57,881 bases of DNA from CAWUKT01 sp963923035 (GTDB lineage Bacteria > Bacteroidota > Bacteroidia > J057 > JADKCL01): positions 1-57,881 of the forward strand of contig CAWUKT010000045.1 in the NCBI GenBank assembly GCA_963923035.1, read 5' to 3'. The notes beneath the pieces were generated by a model, which saw only the letters and a list, made by a program, of their open reading frames with translations, had not been told where the DNA came from and ran no database searches. Numbering within the stretch: the stretch's first letter is position 1; each line of letters begins with the position of its first letter. Of this stretch, positions 1-9,730 are shown in pieces. A program made the translations under genes and the position numbers.

Positions 1-911
1 AAATGTGGATGGGGAGAGTGCAGTGGAGGATTTTGTGGGTTTTTCAGGACCGACTCACTAAATGTCACCGGGTTCTGATTGCTTCTATAAACTCCGACAT
101 ACTGAATTCGATACATCTGCTTTACTGTTTGCCGGATGGATCAATCCCTGGCCTGACCAGCCACCGCCCCCGACGAACAGGGACGGTGTGGTCAGCTTCA
201 ATCAACTTTTTATGAAAAAATGCTACACTATTTGACGAGAAAAGTGGGAGGACCGGAGAAAAGATGGGTTGGTATAGAGATTTGGTATAAAGGGCTTTCC
301 TATGTGGATAGGACTCCGGCCTCCCGAACACAGATAAAAAAATGGTTAAGGATCAGATAAAAGGAGATGATTAAAACAGGTTCAACATCATGTGATCAGT
401 CAGCCAGGGGCCATTGGCCGGTGGGCTGACCGATCGGAGCGTGCGCCCCAATCGGAGTAAAAACAATCCATTACAAACAAACCGTAACAACCAGCTCTCC
501 CTGCCCCCTTGTGAAAAGGGAAGGCCAGGAATTGCCGAAGTAATGGATACAATCAAAAATCACCCTCTAATTTTGTAGGTATTGATTCATACGGCTATAT
601 TTCAAGGAACTGTTCGGTCCGGTACCAGTCGCCAAACTTGTGTCACCGTGACCGATTGGGTGGGGGCTGGCGATTTGTCCAGCCCCCTTTCTATTCCATC
701 CGCGCCTTCGTTGGAACTTGTCACCGCCCCAACCAAAAAGGACAACAGGAACAGAAAAGAATTCTTCGTTTCGTCTTGGCGTTTTGCCGCTTTGACGAGA
801 GCTAAGGTATCTTGGTTGAGTAATTTTTTAAAACAAAGAATTGATCCTTGTTACATTGGCGAGTATATTTAGAGCCGTTTCATTGCCCGATAAAAGCTAT
901 TTTCCATCAAA
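1..911. other. gene-poor stretch before the first clear gene
   Basis: No open frame here has recognisable protein features; the short frames present are low-complexity and overlap on both strands. The only structured element I can support is the strong hairpin with a T-run at 662-690, preceded by a TAATTTTG box at 568-575 (a TAnnTTTG match), listed separately. The GTG of the next gene is at 912. Confidence 0.5.
662..690 (+). terminator. orphan rho-independent terminator
   Basis: GGGGGCTGG (662-670) and CCAGCCCCC (679-687) form a perfect 9-bp stem with an 8-nt loop, followed by TTTCTATT. No convincing plus-strand gene ends just upstream. A TAATTTTG box at 568-575 would place a start near 582, giving a possible transcript of about 110 nt. 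No -33 TTTG lies at the right spacing, so the RNA is only a suggestion. The hairpin itself is clear. Confidence 0.55.
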
Positions 912-2411
912 GTGAGTAAGCGCAGAGCAAATAAGTTCCTATGGGAATTGGTTAAATCCTTGACCACGGCCGAGCTGTACAAGTTCAAGGAGCGTGCTTT
1001 TGAAAAGGAGAGGAGATACCCCAAATACGTTGAACTATTCGATCTGATTTACAAGCAGGAAGAGTATGACGAAGAAGCAATTGTAAAAGCATTCAAAGGC
1101 GAGAAGTACCTAAATCATCTCCCAAGGTTCAAAAACTATCTGTACACCAGAATCCTTGAATTCATTCGAGATGCCAATCATGGGGAAGAATCGGAACTGC
1201 ATGGTATCATCGAAAAAGTTCGGATCGTTTATTACAAAAGGCTCTACCACCACCTTCCCGTGATCATTGGTCGGGGCAAGAGGATTGCTTACCAAATCGA
1301 GGACTTTCACGCGGTCAGAAAGCTCATCCGATTCGAAATCAAGGTGCTCCGGGAACTGCATGAACCATCGAAGTACAATTCAGGGATAAAAGCACTTTTA
1401 CAGGAGGAGCAAAGCGTTTGGGAGTTGGAGACCAATCAAGTTGAAATGCTCCGGTTAGATGCGCTTTTTCAAGAAGTTTGGGACATAGAGGGGGCTCAAA
1501 GATTGGAGTTTGTGAACCAGTTTTTAGCAGACCCGAAAATAGGGAAACCTGAATTTGCAAAATCGAATTCTGCCAGGATTATTCAATTGCAGATAAACTG
1601 GATGTGTTCATTTTTCAGGGAAGAATATGGTGTTTTGATTGATGGGGCCAATCAAATCATCGAAATTTTTGAGAAAGCCCCTGGCCTCATGGAGGACCGA
1701 GTGATGTATGAGTCTCTGACCAAGGCTATATTGTATTCCTCTCAAATCCAAGCATATTTAGGTCAGGTTCAGGAAGCGCAGAATCAATTCTCGAAGCTGA
1801 AAGTCATTGCTGAGGCTGACAAAAGAGTCCCACAACTGTACTTGGAGCAGGAAACGATCTTCGAATTGTCAATAGCCCACGTCTCGTATGACTATCAAAT
1901 CGGGGAATCTGCCATCATTCGATTCTTAAAAAAGGAGAAAGAGTATTTTGCCGATCTCAATTCAAGATCAGAAATCAAGATTGCCCATCTTGCCGCGTCC
2001 TTTTGGTTAAGTAACGGATCCGCTCGAAAGGCGCTTCCTTGGATTTCACGAAACCGAAATAGGAAAAATGGATCTGTACGTCCCGATTACATTAGATTTT
2101 CAAGGCTCCTTTTTGTGATGTGCCATTGGGAATTGGAGAATGTTGATGTGGTCGAACGAGAAATAAGAAGCATCAGAACTTCCTGGGGGAGGCAAAAGCT
2201 AATGAATCCATACTTTGACTTCTTTCTTGATCTATTTTCGAGGCTGGTTAAGCAAAAGACCACTGAAAAGGAGATCCTCTCCTCCGCGCTAACTGTATTG
2301 GACAGTAAGAAGGACATTCCTTTTTGGATCAATATGGGTAACTACTTTGACTTGAAAGAATGGATCGTTGCCAAACTCCAAAAATCAACAGTATTTGATC
2401 TTAAAAGCTAA
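912..2411 (+). CDS. hypothetical all-helical protein (499 aa)
   Basis: I do not recognise a named family. The product is 499 residues, charged, with no signal peptide or membrane segment. It is almost entirely helix-forming, with many Leu/Glu/Lys/Arg heptads resembling the degenerate helical-repeat proteins common in Saprospiria. The start is GTG (MSKRRANKFL); no in-frame ATG lies nearby. The stop at 2409-2411 is directly followed by the stop codon of the opposing gene at 2412, so the two genes meet tail to tail with no spacer and no terminator. Likely cytoplasmic; function unknown. Confidence 0.7.
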   Translation: MSKRRANKFLWELVKSLTTAELYKFKERAFEKERRYPKYVELFDLIYKQEEYDEEAIVKAFKGEKYLNHLPRFKNYLYTRILEFIRDANHGEESELHGIIEKVRIVYYKRLYHHLPVIIGRGKRIAYQIEDFHAVRKLIRFEIKVLRELHEPSKYNSGIKALLQEEQSVWELETNQVEMLRLDALFQEVWDIEGAQRLEFVNQFLADPKIGKPEFAKSNSARIIQLQINWMCSFFREEYGVLIDGANQIIEIFEKAPGLMEDRVMYESLTKAILYSSQIQAYLGQVQEAQNQFSKLKVIAEADKRVPQLYLEQETIFELSIAHVSYDYQIGESAIIRFLKKEKEYFADLNSRSEIKIAHLAASFWLSNGSARKALPWISRNRNRKNGSVRPDYIRFSRLLFVMCHWELENVDVVEREIRSIRTSWGRQKLMNPYFDFFLDLFSRLVKQKTTEKEILSSALTVLDSKKDIPFWINMGNYFDLKEWIVAKLQKSTVFDLKS

Positions 2412-2777
2412 TCAAAAGCCATCTATGGTGGTAATAATTATCCCGCCTCCCACTCTTGAAACCTGAAAACTCTGTCCATTCTCCCAATCCCCTCCGATAT
2501 AAGTGATCGTGACATCCTCCGTCTGGTAGTAACAGTCGAGGTAATACCACATCGAATGACATCCGTCCTGATCGAGAACAGGCTTGGCTTCCGACAGAAC
2601 CTCAGAGGCTAACCAGACCTTTAGTTTCCCATTTGGAAAGCAAACGCAGGGACCATTGTTGGGGAGTGAAAAGCAGGGATTTTCGTCGGGGGTGCCGGTA
2701 CTTTGGGCAAATGACTGTTCAGGTAGCGCGAACAGCAAGAGGCAAAAGGTGAGTAAAGCAAAGAAAGTCTTTTTCAT
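2412..2777 (-). CDS. small secreted Cys-containing protein (121 aa)
   Basis: The ATG at 2777 gives a classic Sec signal peptide (MKKTFFALLTF..., hydrophobic core, SFAQS cleavage region at about residues 21-25). A longer in-frame start at 2903 would put this signal peptide internally and is rejected. The mature part of about 96 residues has several cysteines, including CVCF and CYY contexts, suggesting periplasmic or secreted disulfides. No lipobox is present. Family not recognised. It is convergent with, and touches, the helical-protein gene ending at 2411. Confidence 0.6.
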   Translation of the reverse strand: MKKTFFALLTFCLLLFALPEQSFAQSTGTPDENPCFSLPNNGPCVCFPNGKLKVWLASEVLSEAKPVLDQDGCHSMWYYLDCYYQTEDVTITYIGGDWENGQSFQVSRVGGGIIITTIDGF

Positions 2778-3383
2778 AGCTGAATTATTATTGGTTGGGC
2801 GGTGACAACCTAAAGGTAAATATTCGACGGTTGGCAGGAAAGGGCATGTAGATAGCGCTTCTTTATCGCCGTTACCTTGATTGATTCCATTTGGTCTTGG
2901 CATAGGGTGCTAACAGAGATTTTTAGATTGCTGCGCGATCCGGGATTTCTCTATCATTGTACCCACGTTCCTCGGCCTTTTGTTTCCATTTCCGTGAAAT
3001 TGCCACCACCTTAACATTGGGAGAGGCAGTAAAACCGAGATGAAAATGATGAGCGCCGTTTGTGCTGTCTAAAGGAAAAGACAATCAGTCCAGAACTTTA
3101 TACAGATCTTGAAACGGAATGGTGTGCCAGTATTGTGGGGATATTTTGTTTAGATGTTAGAAACCTGCTAGAAAAACGGCTCTATTTAGATGCAAGGCTT
3201 TGTAAATCAATGAAATATACGTGACGACCTTACTTCCAACCCGAATTAACCCCCCAAGAGAGGTACCCCTTCGACCCTCCCGATCCATTTGCTCACTTCC
3301 CCATTTTTTCCATTTCCCCATTGATTCCATTTTCATATCTGCCCATTAATTCCATTTCCCCATTCCCTCCTCCCTTCCACCAC
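2778..3383. other. intergenic stretch with C/T-rich end
   Basis: I see no gene in these 600 bases. From about 3250 to 3380 the plus strand becomes strongly pyrimidine-rich, with loosely repeated CCCATT(A/G)ATTCCATTT segments. Similar C/T-rich tracts recur at 26425-26560 and 37640-37845. Confidence 0.45.
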
Positions 3384-3410
3384 AAAAAAAGCCCGACGCG
3401 AACGCCGGGC
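3384..3410 (-). terminator. terminator of the kbl gene
   Basis: Read on the minus strand, GCCCGGCG pairs with CGTCGGGC around a TTCG tetraloop (8 bp with one G-U pair), followed by seven T residues. It lies about 25 bases after the kbl stop and has the form of an intrinsic terminator. Confidence 0.8.
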
Positions 3411-3434
3411 CCATATATTTCATACGAGCGTGGA

Positions 3435-4631
3435 TCAGGAGATCACGCCGAGTTCCTTGCCGACCTCGGTGAAGGCCGCAATCGCACGGTCGAGGTGGTC
3501 TTTGTCGTGGGCAGCGCTCAATTGGACGCGGATCCGGGCCTGGCCCTTGGGCACCACGGGATAGAAGAACCCGATGACATAAATGCCGCGGTCGAGGAGG
3601 GCATCGGCCATCTTCTGGGCCAACGGGGCGTCGTAGAGCATGACCGGAACGATGGGGTGCTCACCCGGCTTGATGTCGAAGCCTGCCGCTTCCATGTTTT
3701 CGCGGAAATAACCGGCGTTCCATTCCAATTTGTCGCGGAGCTCGGTGGAGCTTTCCAGCAGGTCGATGACCGCGATGCTGGCCCCGACGATTGAGGGGGC
3801 GAGGGTATTGGAGAAGAGGTAGGGACGGGAACGTTGGCGGAGCATCTCGATGATCTCTTTGCGGCCGGTGGTAAATCCGCCCAGCGCGCCCCCGAGGGCT
3901 TTGCCGAGGGTGCCGGTGATGATGTCGACGCGGCTGAGTACGTCACAGTGCTCGACGGTTCCGCGGCCCGTCTTGCCGAGGAAGCCGGTGGCGTGGCATT
4001 CATCGACCATGGTGAGGGCCTGGTATTTGTCGGCGAGGTCGCAGATTTTGTCCAGCTGGGCAATCGTACCGTCCATGGAGAAGACTCCGTCGGTGACGAT
4101 GATCTTATGGCGCGCCCCGGCCTCATCCGCGGCCTGCAATTGCTTTTCCAGATCCGCCATGTCGTTGTGCAAATAGCGGTAGCGCATGGCCTTGCAGAGG
4201 CGCACGCCGTCGATGATCGAGGCGTGGTTCAATTGGTCGGAGATGATGGCATCTTCTTTGCTCAGCAACGGCTCGAAAACCCCGCCGTTGGCATCAAAAC
4301 AGGCCGCGTAGAGGATCGTGTCCTCGGTGTGGAGGAAGCTGGCGATCTTGGCCTCGAGTTCTTTGTGGATGTCCTGGGTTCCACAGATGAAGCGGACGGA
4401 AGACATTCCGTAGCCGTGCGAGTCGATGGCCTTCTTGGCGGCCTCGACCACCACGGGGTGGGACGAGAGTCCCAGGTAGTTGTTCGCACAGAAGTTCAGG
4501 ACGGATTCGCCGGTGGAGACACCGATTTCAGCGCCCTGGGGGGTGGTAATGATGCGTTCAGATTTATACAGCCCCGCCTCTTTGATGTCTTCGAGTTCCT
4601 GGAGCAGTTGGGGTTTCAGTGTGGCATTCAT
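3435..4631 (-). CDS. kbl: glycine C-acetyltransferase (2-amino-3-ketobutyrate CoA ligase)
   Basis: A PLP-dependent alpha-oxoamine synthase that converts 2-amino-3-ketobutyrate and CoA to glycine and acetyl-CoA in threonine breakdown. The ATG at 4631 (MNATLKPQLL) gives 398 residues, the length of E. coli Kbl; a longer frame to 4778 adds only low-complexity sequence. Visible family features: the VSTGESVLNFCANNYLGLSS start of the core, HASIIDG, DGVFSMDG, VDECHATGFLG and the PLP-lysine segment GTLGKALGG. No threonine dehydrogenase gene is adjacent. It ends in a good terminator at 3384-3410 and appears monocistronic. Confidence 0.95.
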   Translation of the reverse strand: MNATLKPQLLQELEDIKEAGLYKSERIITTPQGAEIGVSTGESVLNFCANNYLGLSSHPVVVEAAKKAIDSHGYGMSSVRFICGTQDIHKELEAKIASFLHTEDTILYAACFDANGGVFEPLLSKEDAIISDQLNHASIIDGVRLCKAMRYRYLHNDMADLEKQLQAADEAGARHKIIVTDGVFSMDGTIAQLDKICDLADKYQALTMVDECHATGFLGKTGRGTVEHCDVLSRVDIITGTLGKALGGALGGFTTGRKEIIEMLRQRSRPYLFSNTLAPSIVGASIAVIDLLESSTELRDKLEWNAGYFRENMEAAGFDIKPGEHPIVPVMLYDAPLAQKMADALLDRGIYVIGFFYPVVPKGQARIRVQLSAAHDKDHLDRAIAAFTEVGKELGVIS

Positions 4632-4838
4632 AGGAGGAAATACAGTGGATAGTGTGAGCGGCAAAAATGCACAATTTCGGGGGGAAATTCTATATGTGGG
4701 CGAGGGGAGCGGTGGAAAGGTTGGGGGAAGGGGGAGAATGGGGGAACAAGGGCTGAATTTTTTCTTTATTGTGGTCACTCAGGTTTTGATGAACAAGTTT
4801 ATCCCTAGTTTTGCCCCTCGGATATTTAAACCATTGGT

Positions 4839-5639
4839 ATGCATTTTGCCTATTTTGATGAATCGGGGGACGACGGTTTCCCGGGGAACTCTGATCTATT
4901 CATAATGACCAGCGTCTGCGTGGACTCGTCCAATTGGCGGTACAATTTTGAGCGGATCATGACTTTGCGGCGCTTCTTGAGGGAACAATTTGCTTTGCCC
5001 CTGAAATTCGAAATGCACACCCACCAGTTTCTATTGAACAAGCGACCTTACCGGGAATTGGGATTGTCCAAGGAAGACCGTCTTGAGATTTTGAAATTGT
5101 ATTTCAAACTGGTGAACACTCTGCCGATGTTTATCACGAATGTGTGCATAGACAAGCGAAATATCCGCCAGCAGAATTACGAGGTTCTCTCCAATGCTTT
5201 CGGTTACAATCTGGTTCGGATTGCGAAGACCTTGCGGAATCCGGAGGTCAATCCAGGTGGAGACAGGACCTTTATGATCATAACGGATGAAGGCAGGGTG
5301 GGAAAAATGAGGAAGATTGCCCGGAGAATGCAGTATGACAACAAGTTACCTTCCAAGTACCACAAGGATGGATATCAGTTTCCGCTATTCTCGATGATCG
5401 AGGATGTGATGGATAAGAACAGCCGGGATTCTCAGTTTATCCAGCTGGCGGATTTGGTGGGGTACTTCGCTTCTTTGTATATCCGGAGGGTCAGCCAGCC
5501 CCCCATCCATTGGAATAGCCGAATGGAAAAAACGCTTGCACCTGGTGACGAAGAAAGGTTTTTGAATTTGTGTTTAGACTCACTGAATCTAAAAGCGTCT
5601 AAACTGAAGTACGGAATTGTGTATTACCCAAAGCCCTAA
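4839..5639 (+). CDS. DUF3800 family protein
   Basis: The N-terminus MHFAYFDESGDDG is the acidic YxDESG signature of DUF3800, a family thought to have an RNase H-like fold. Matching late motifs are the ITDEG segment (about residue 150) and QLADLVGYF (about 200), typical of its acidic-site helices. 266 residues, no signal peptide, so cytoplasmic. The family is often carried by mobile elements or defence islands, but here it sits alone between kbl and the DUF2064 transferase gene, with no integrase, methylase or toxin partner. Enzymatic activity is unproven for the family. Confidence 0.8.
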   Translation: MHFAYFDESGDDGFPGNSDLFIMTSVCVDSSNWRYNFERIMTLRRFLREQFALPLKFEMHTHQFLLNKRPYRELGLSKEDRLEILKLYFKLVNTLPMFITNVCIDKRNIRQQNYEVLSNAFGYNLVRIAKTLRNPEVNPGGDRTFMIITDEGRVGKMRKIARRMQYDNKLPSKYHKDGYQFPLFSMIEDVMDKNSRDSQFIQLADLVGYFASLYIRRVSQPPIHWNSRMEKTLAPGDEERFLNLCLDSLNLKASKLKYGIVYYPKP

Positions 5640-5911
5640 AACAAAAACACCACCTACGCTGCCTGTGCAGTTTCAGTGGTTCACTACAAATATACGCATT
5701 CCCTCCCAAATAGTTAAGTCTTTTCCTGTTTTACTTTTTTTGACTCCGACCTACTCCAAAAGACCGATTGAATGGCCTTAGGGGGAGATTTGTGTTTGGA
5801 CGCGGAGGCAAAAAAAACTTAATTGGCAGCTGAAGGAGCGCAATGGATCAACGCTCTGTCCAATTATTGACATGAATTCCGGGCCGGTTTGCGAAAATTG
5901 GCCACCACAGT

Positions 5912-6592
5912 ATGACGGAATCTACCACAGCCATCCTGCTTTTCAGCCGTCGCGCCTCTTCCGAGGCGCAACACAAGTATTGGCTGGCCCCGGCCCGCGC
6001 CGGCGCCAACCTGGCCCTGGCCCGGGACCTTGTCCGCGAGGCCGGCCGCACAGCGGATCGGAGTGGCTTGCCCGTCTATCATTTCCATGAGGGCAAGCAG
6101 CGCGGCCACTCCTTCGGGGAGCGACTCGCCAATGCCTTTGCGGATTTGTTTGCGCGGGGCTACCAATCGGTCATTGCCATTGGCAACGATACGCCGGGTC
6201 TCCGGCGATTGGAATGGACCGACGTGGTCCAACCGCTGGCCGCGGGCCAGCAAGTCATAGGACGGACGGTCCAGGGTGGTGCCTACCTGATTGGTTTACA
6301 GGCCGAGCGCTTCGACCGGGCCAGCTTCGAGGCCCTTCCGTGGGAGACCGCGGACCTCGGGACAGCGCTGGAAGCCTGGATGGCGAGGGCCGTGGCCCTC
6401 GAAGTGCTCCATGAGCTCAATGACCAGGCGGACCTCCTGCTCTGGTTGAAGCAAGCCGGAGCCCATCACCAATTGGCCCGGCGGTGGTCGACCCTTGTGG
6501 GAACCATTGCCACGGCATTTCCTTTTTCCCCTGCCCTTCTCCCCGCTGTAGTATGGACGAACCATACCTTGCGCGGCCCTCCTTTCTCCTGA
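5912..6592 (+). CDS. DUF2064 (TIGR04282-type) glycosyltransferase/nucleotidyltransferase-like protein
   Basis: 226 residues with a Rossmann-like alpha/beta pattern resembling the small nucleotide-sugar transferases of the DUF2064 family. The diagnostic block is GERLANAF...GYQSVIAIGNDTPGL (about residues 68-97), matching the family's IGxDxPGL metal/nucleotide region. TIGR04282 members are named 'rSAM/selenodomain-associated transferase 1' because they often neighbour radical SAM genes. Here the gene opens a same-strand locus that also ends in a radical SAM gene (13269-14213). The last 40 residues are divergent. Substrate unknown. Confidence 0.75.
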   Translation: MTESTTAILLFSRRASSEAQHKYWLAPARAGANLALARDLVREAGRTADRSGLPVYHFHEGKQRGHSFGERLANAFADLFARGYQSVIAIGNDTPGLRRLEWTDVVQPLAAGQQVIGRTVQGGAYLIGLQAERFDRASFEALPWETADLGTALEAWMARAVALEVLHELNDQADLLLWLKQAGAHHQLARRWSTLVGTIATAFPFSPALLPAVVWTNHTLRGPPFS

Positions 6593-6692
6593 ATCCATTT
6601 CCCAATCCCCTCTTTTATTTTCCTTCGCGGCTGGTGTTCGGCTGTGGAGACATAGTGCTTAGATATTCCAAACCAAAATTTATCTGTACCAA

Positions 6693-9674
6693 ATGAAACA
6701 ACTGATTGCTTTGATGGCACTGCTACTGGCGGGCCAATGGGTCATGGGCCAGGCAGCCCTGGAAATCTCCGTGCTGGACTCGGAGAACGAGCCGGTTCCC
6801 GGACTCAATGTAGAGATCAGCAATGCCCGGATTGGATATGAATCGGGACGGGTGACGAATGAGCAGGGTAAAATTCGACTCGACGGCTTGTCTACCTCGG
6901 GCGAATACACGGTGGCCACGCAGAAAACCGATCTCTTTGGGGCCAGCTCGGTGGAGGGCATCGTCCTGATCTCCGACAAAACTTCCAGCGTAACCATTGC
7001 GGTGGCTTCGGACGTCAGCGTGGAATCCGTTACGATTCAGGATGCATCGGTCACCATCAATACCGTCGACGGACGCGTTGCGAGTGAACTGACGCGCCGG
7101 GAAATCGCGGAACTGCCGGTCGAAGGCCGGGACATTACCCGGGCCCTGTATCGCCTCCCCAATATTTCCCAGGCCACCGGCTTTTTCCCCGAAGCCCCCA
7201 ATGTGGCTATCAACGGCGCCAATTCGCTTTATACCAACTACCAGATCGACGGCCTCGACAACAATGAAAACTTCCTGGGCGGCCAGCGCTTCGCCATGCC
7301 GGTCGGCTTTACCCAGAACATTACGGCCTATACCAATAACTTCAGCGCCGAACACGGCCTGACCTCGAACGGGGTGATCAACATCACGACCCGTTCCGGC
7401 ACCAACGACTACGGCGGCGAAGTCTTCTACGTCACGCGCCCCGGCCCGGCGATTGATGCGTCCTCGCCCTATGCCCAGCGCGACTTGTCCGGCAACCAGG
7501 TCCAGGACGGCTTCATGCGCCAGCAGTTTGGCTTTGGCGTGGGCGGTCCGATCAAGAAAGACCAGACCTTCTTCTTCCTCAATGTGGAGCATACCCGCGA
7601 TGTGAAGGACAACCTGCTGAATTCGCCGGAGCTCGGCGTCAATGAAACCGTGCGCGGGGTCAACAATTTCACCTATGTCTCCGGTAAGCTCGACCATTAC
7701 TGGAACCAGCGCTGGCGTTCCTCGCTCCGCGTCAACAGCGGTACGATCAACATCGACCGCCAGGGCGGTGGATTGGAAGGTGGGGTAACCTTCCCCTCCG
7801 CGGGCAACGAGCAGGACCGGAATTCGCTGAATGTGGCCCTGAAGAATACGTATGTGGGCGATAATTTCATCTACGAAGGCAATTATCAGTACGGCAGTTT
7901 CCGGTGGAACTACGCCGATCCCGAGAATCCCAACAGCCCGAACGTTACGGTGCTGGATCCGGTCGGTCTGACCATTGCCACGCTGGGCCATCCGGGATAT
8001 GTATTTGACGAAAATGAATTGGCGCATGTGCTCCAGCAGAAATTTACCTTCTACAAGGGCCGCCATACTTTCAAGGCGGGCGCCCAACTGCGGAGCCACG
8101 GCTATGAACTCTTCGGTGGTGGCAATCCGAATGGCTCTTACCTCGTCCAATTGAACCAAAATGAATTGGATGGTCTGGTCGCGACCGGCATCGGCAGCAG
8201 CCTGAGCCCGTCGGATATCCCGTCCTCGGTGAACGTTCTCAATTACAGTGTGGAATTGCGCCCCAATTCCTTTACCAACCGCCAGAACATCTATTCGATT
8301 TACGCGGAAGACCAGTTCTCCGCGACCAGCCGCCTGAATTTGAATGTCGGCCTGCGCTACGATTACGACGACCTCTCGGTCGGAGGGGCGTCTTCCGGCG
8401 ACCTGAACAATATTGCTCCGCGCGTGAGCGCGAACTACAAGCTCGACGCCAACAGCTCCATCCGCGGTGGCTACGGCATCTACTACGACAAGGTCCTGTA
8501 CGCGGTCGTCTCCGACGCCCTCCAATTCAGCAACAACAGTGCTGACTTCAAGGCCATGGTCCAGGAATTGGTGGACCAGGGCGTCCTTCCGGCTTCGACG
8601 GATGTGGACGCGGTCACCAATGAAGGCAACCTCGGTGCCTCCGTTCCCAATGTGAACTACCTGGAAGGCCCGGCGGCCAGCACGCTGCTGGCGCAGCGGG
8701 ACCAGGCCTTCGGCAATGAGTTCCGCATCCTCAATCCGAATGGCTACGACAACCCGTATTCGCACCAGTTCATGCTGGGCTACCAGCGCCGCGTGGACAG
8801 TGAACTCAGCTTCTACGTGGACCTGATGCACAACCGGTCCTACAATTTGTTCCGCATCCGCGACCTGAATGCGCCTTCGGCCTACCCGATTGACCCCGAC
8901 AATGTCGTGGTTCGGAGCCAGGCCGACGCGGATCTGACGCGGACCATTCCGATTCAGACCGACGCCTCGGGCAATTTTGCCGTGGTGAATGGCGATACCC
9001 TGCGCGGGATTTCCCGCGGGGTGATCATGACCGAAGCCGGAGGCCGCTCGAATTATTACGCGGCGAACTTCACGCTGCAAAAGGAACGCGGAGACGACAA
9101 TTATGCGATTCGTTTGATGTACACACTTTCGCTGCTGGAGAACAATACCGAGGATATCAACTTCCGGGCGATGGATTCCAACGATTTTGAGGCAGAATGG
9201 GGACCGTCCATCAACGATCGCCGTCATATCATCAACGGGATCTTTAATTATTATCCCCACAAAAATCTTACCTTTACTTTAGCGAGTCTGATCCAAAGTG
9301 GTCAGCCGATCAACCGGGTTCCGGACGCGACGATTTACGGCACGACGGACCTGAATGGCGACGGACGCTCCTTCGGGGACGCCTACGTCGGCAACAGCGA
9401 CCGGTCACCGGGCGAAGAACGCAACAGCGATCGCCTGCCCTGGTCCACCACCTTTGACGCGAGCGCCTACTACAATATCCCGGTAGGCGAAAACAAGATA
9501 GAACTGGGCGCCTCTGTGTTCAATGTCTTCAATGCGGTTAACCTGAGCGGTTATTCCAACAACGCTACCCAAAGTAACCAGATCCAGGCCGGCCCTGCCA
9601 GCAGCGGTCTCCTGGTCCGTCGGAATGCTGCTCCGCCCCGCCAGTTCCAGTTCTCCGCACGATACCTTTTTTAA
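6693..9674 (+). CDS. TonB-dependent outer-membrane receptor
   Basis: 993 residues. Signal peptide at about 1-19 (MKQLIALMALLLAGQWVMG). Then a carboxypeptidase-regulatory-like beta-sandwich (about 21-110), a plug domain (about 120-240, with NYQIDGLDNNENFLGGQ and SGTNDYGGE), and a long beta-barrel ending in aromatic FSARYLF as expected for BAM insertion. It should import a ligand across the outer membrane using TonB/ExbBD. No SusD-like lipoprotein lies next to it, so it is not a SusCD pair. The next genes encode a binding lipoprotein and ABC importer, suggesting a complete route for one substrate. A terminator follows at 9690. Confidence 0.93.
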   Translation: MKQLIALMALLLAGQWVMGQAALEISVLDSENEPVPGLNVEISNARIGYESGRVTNEQGKIRLDGLSTSGEYTVATQKTDLFGASSVEGIVLISDKTSSVTIAVASDVSVESVTIQDASVTINTVDGRVASELTRREIAELPVEGRDITRALYRLPNISQATGFFPEAPNVAINGANSLYTNYQIDGLDNNENFLGGQRFAMPVGFTQNITAYTNNFSAEHGLTSNGVINITTRSGTNDYGGEVFYVTRPGPAIDASSPYAQRDLSGNQVQDGFMRQQFGFGVGGPIKKDQTFFFLNVEHTRDVKDNLLNSPELGVNETVRGVNNFTYVSGKLDHYWNQRWRSSLRVNSGTINIDRQGGGLEGGVTFPSAGNEQDRNSLNVALKNTYVGDNFIYEGNYQYGSFRWNYADPENPNSPNVTVLDPVGLTIATLGHPGYVFDENELAHVLQQKFTFYKGRHTFKAGAQLRSHGYELFGGGNPNGSYLVQLNQNELDGLVATGIGSSLSPSDIPSSVNVLNYSVELRPNSFTNRQNIYSIYAEDQFSATSRLNLNVGLRYDYDDLSVGGASSGDLNNIAPRVSANYKLDANSSIRGGYGIYYDKVLYAVVSDALQFSNNSADFKAMVQELVDQGVLPASTDVDAVTNEGNLGASVPNVNYLEGPAASTLLAQRDQAFGNEFRILNPNGYDNPYSHQFMLGYQRRVDSELSFYVDLMHNRSYNLFRIRDLNAPSAYPIDPDNVVVRSQADADLTRTIPIQTDASGNFAVVNGDTLRGISRGVIMTEAGGRSNYYAANFTLQKERGDDNYAIRLMYTLSLLENNTEDINFRAMDSNDFEAEWGPSINDRRHIINGIFNYYPHKNLTFTLASLIQSGQPINRVPDATIYGTTDLNGDGRSFGDAYVGNSDRSPGEERNSDRLPWSTTFDASAYYNIPVGENKIELGASVFNVFNAVNLSGYSNNATQSNQIQAGPASSGLLVRRNAAPPRQFQFSARYLF

Positions 9675-9689
9675 TTCTCTTAACCTATC

Positions 9690-9725
9690 CCGGGGTCCGG
9701 CAATCGCTGGACTCCGGTTATTTTT
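9690..9725 (+). terminator. terminator after the TonB receptor, overlapping a -7 box
   Basis: CCGGGGTCCGGC (9690-9701) and GCTGGACTCCGG (9706-9717) pair over 12 positions (two G-U) around AATC, followed by TTATTTTTG. The tail also reads TATTTTTG (9719-9726), a perfect TAnnTTTG promoter box ending four bases before the ATG at 9731. The element may end the receptor transcript and restart a nearly leaderless ABC-operon mRNA. Confidence 0.75.
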
Positions 9726-9730
9726 GCACC

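Noticed and set aside
6723..9260. 845-residue open frame antisense to the TonB receptor
   Set aside because: It has no recognisable domain and mirrors codon bias of the receptor; similar shadow frames lie opposite other GC-rich genes.
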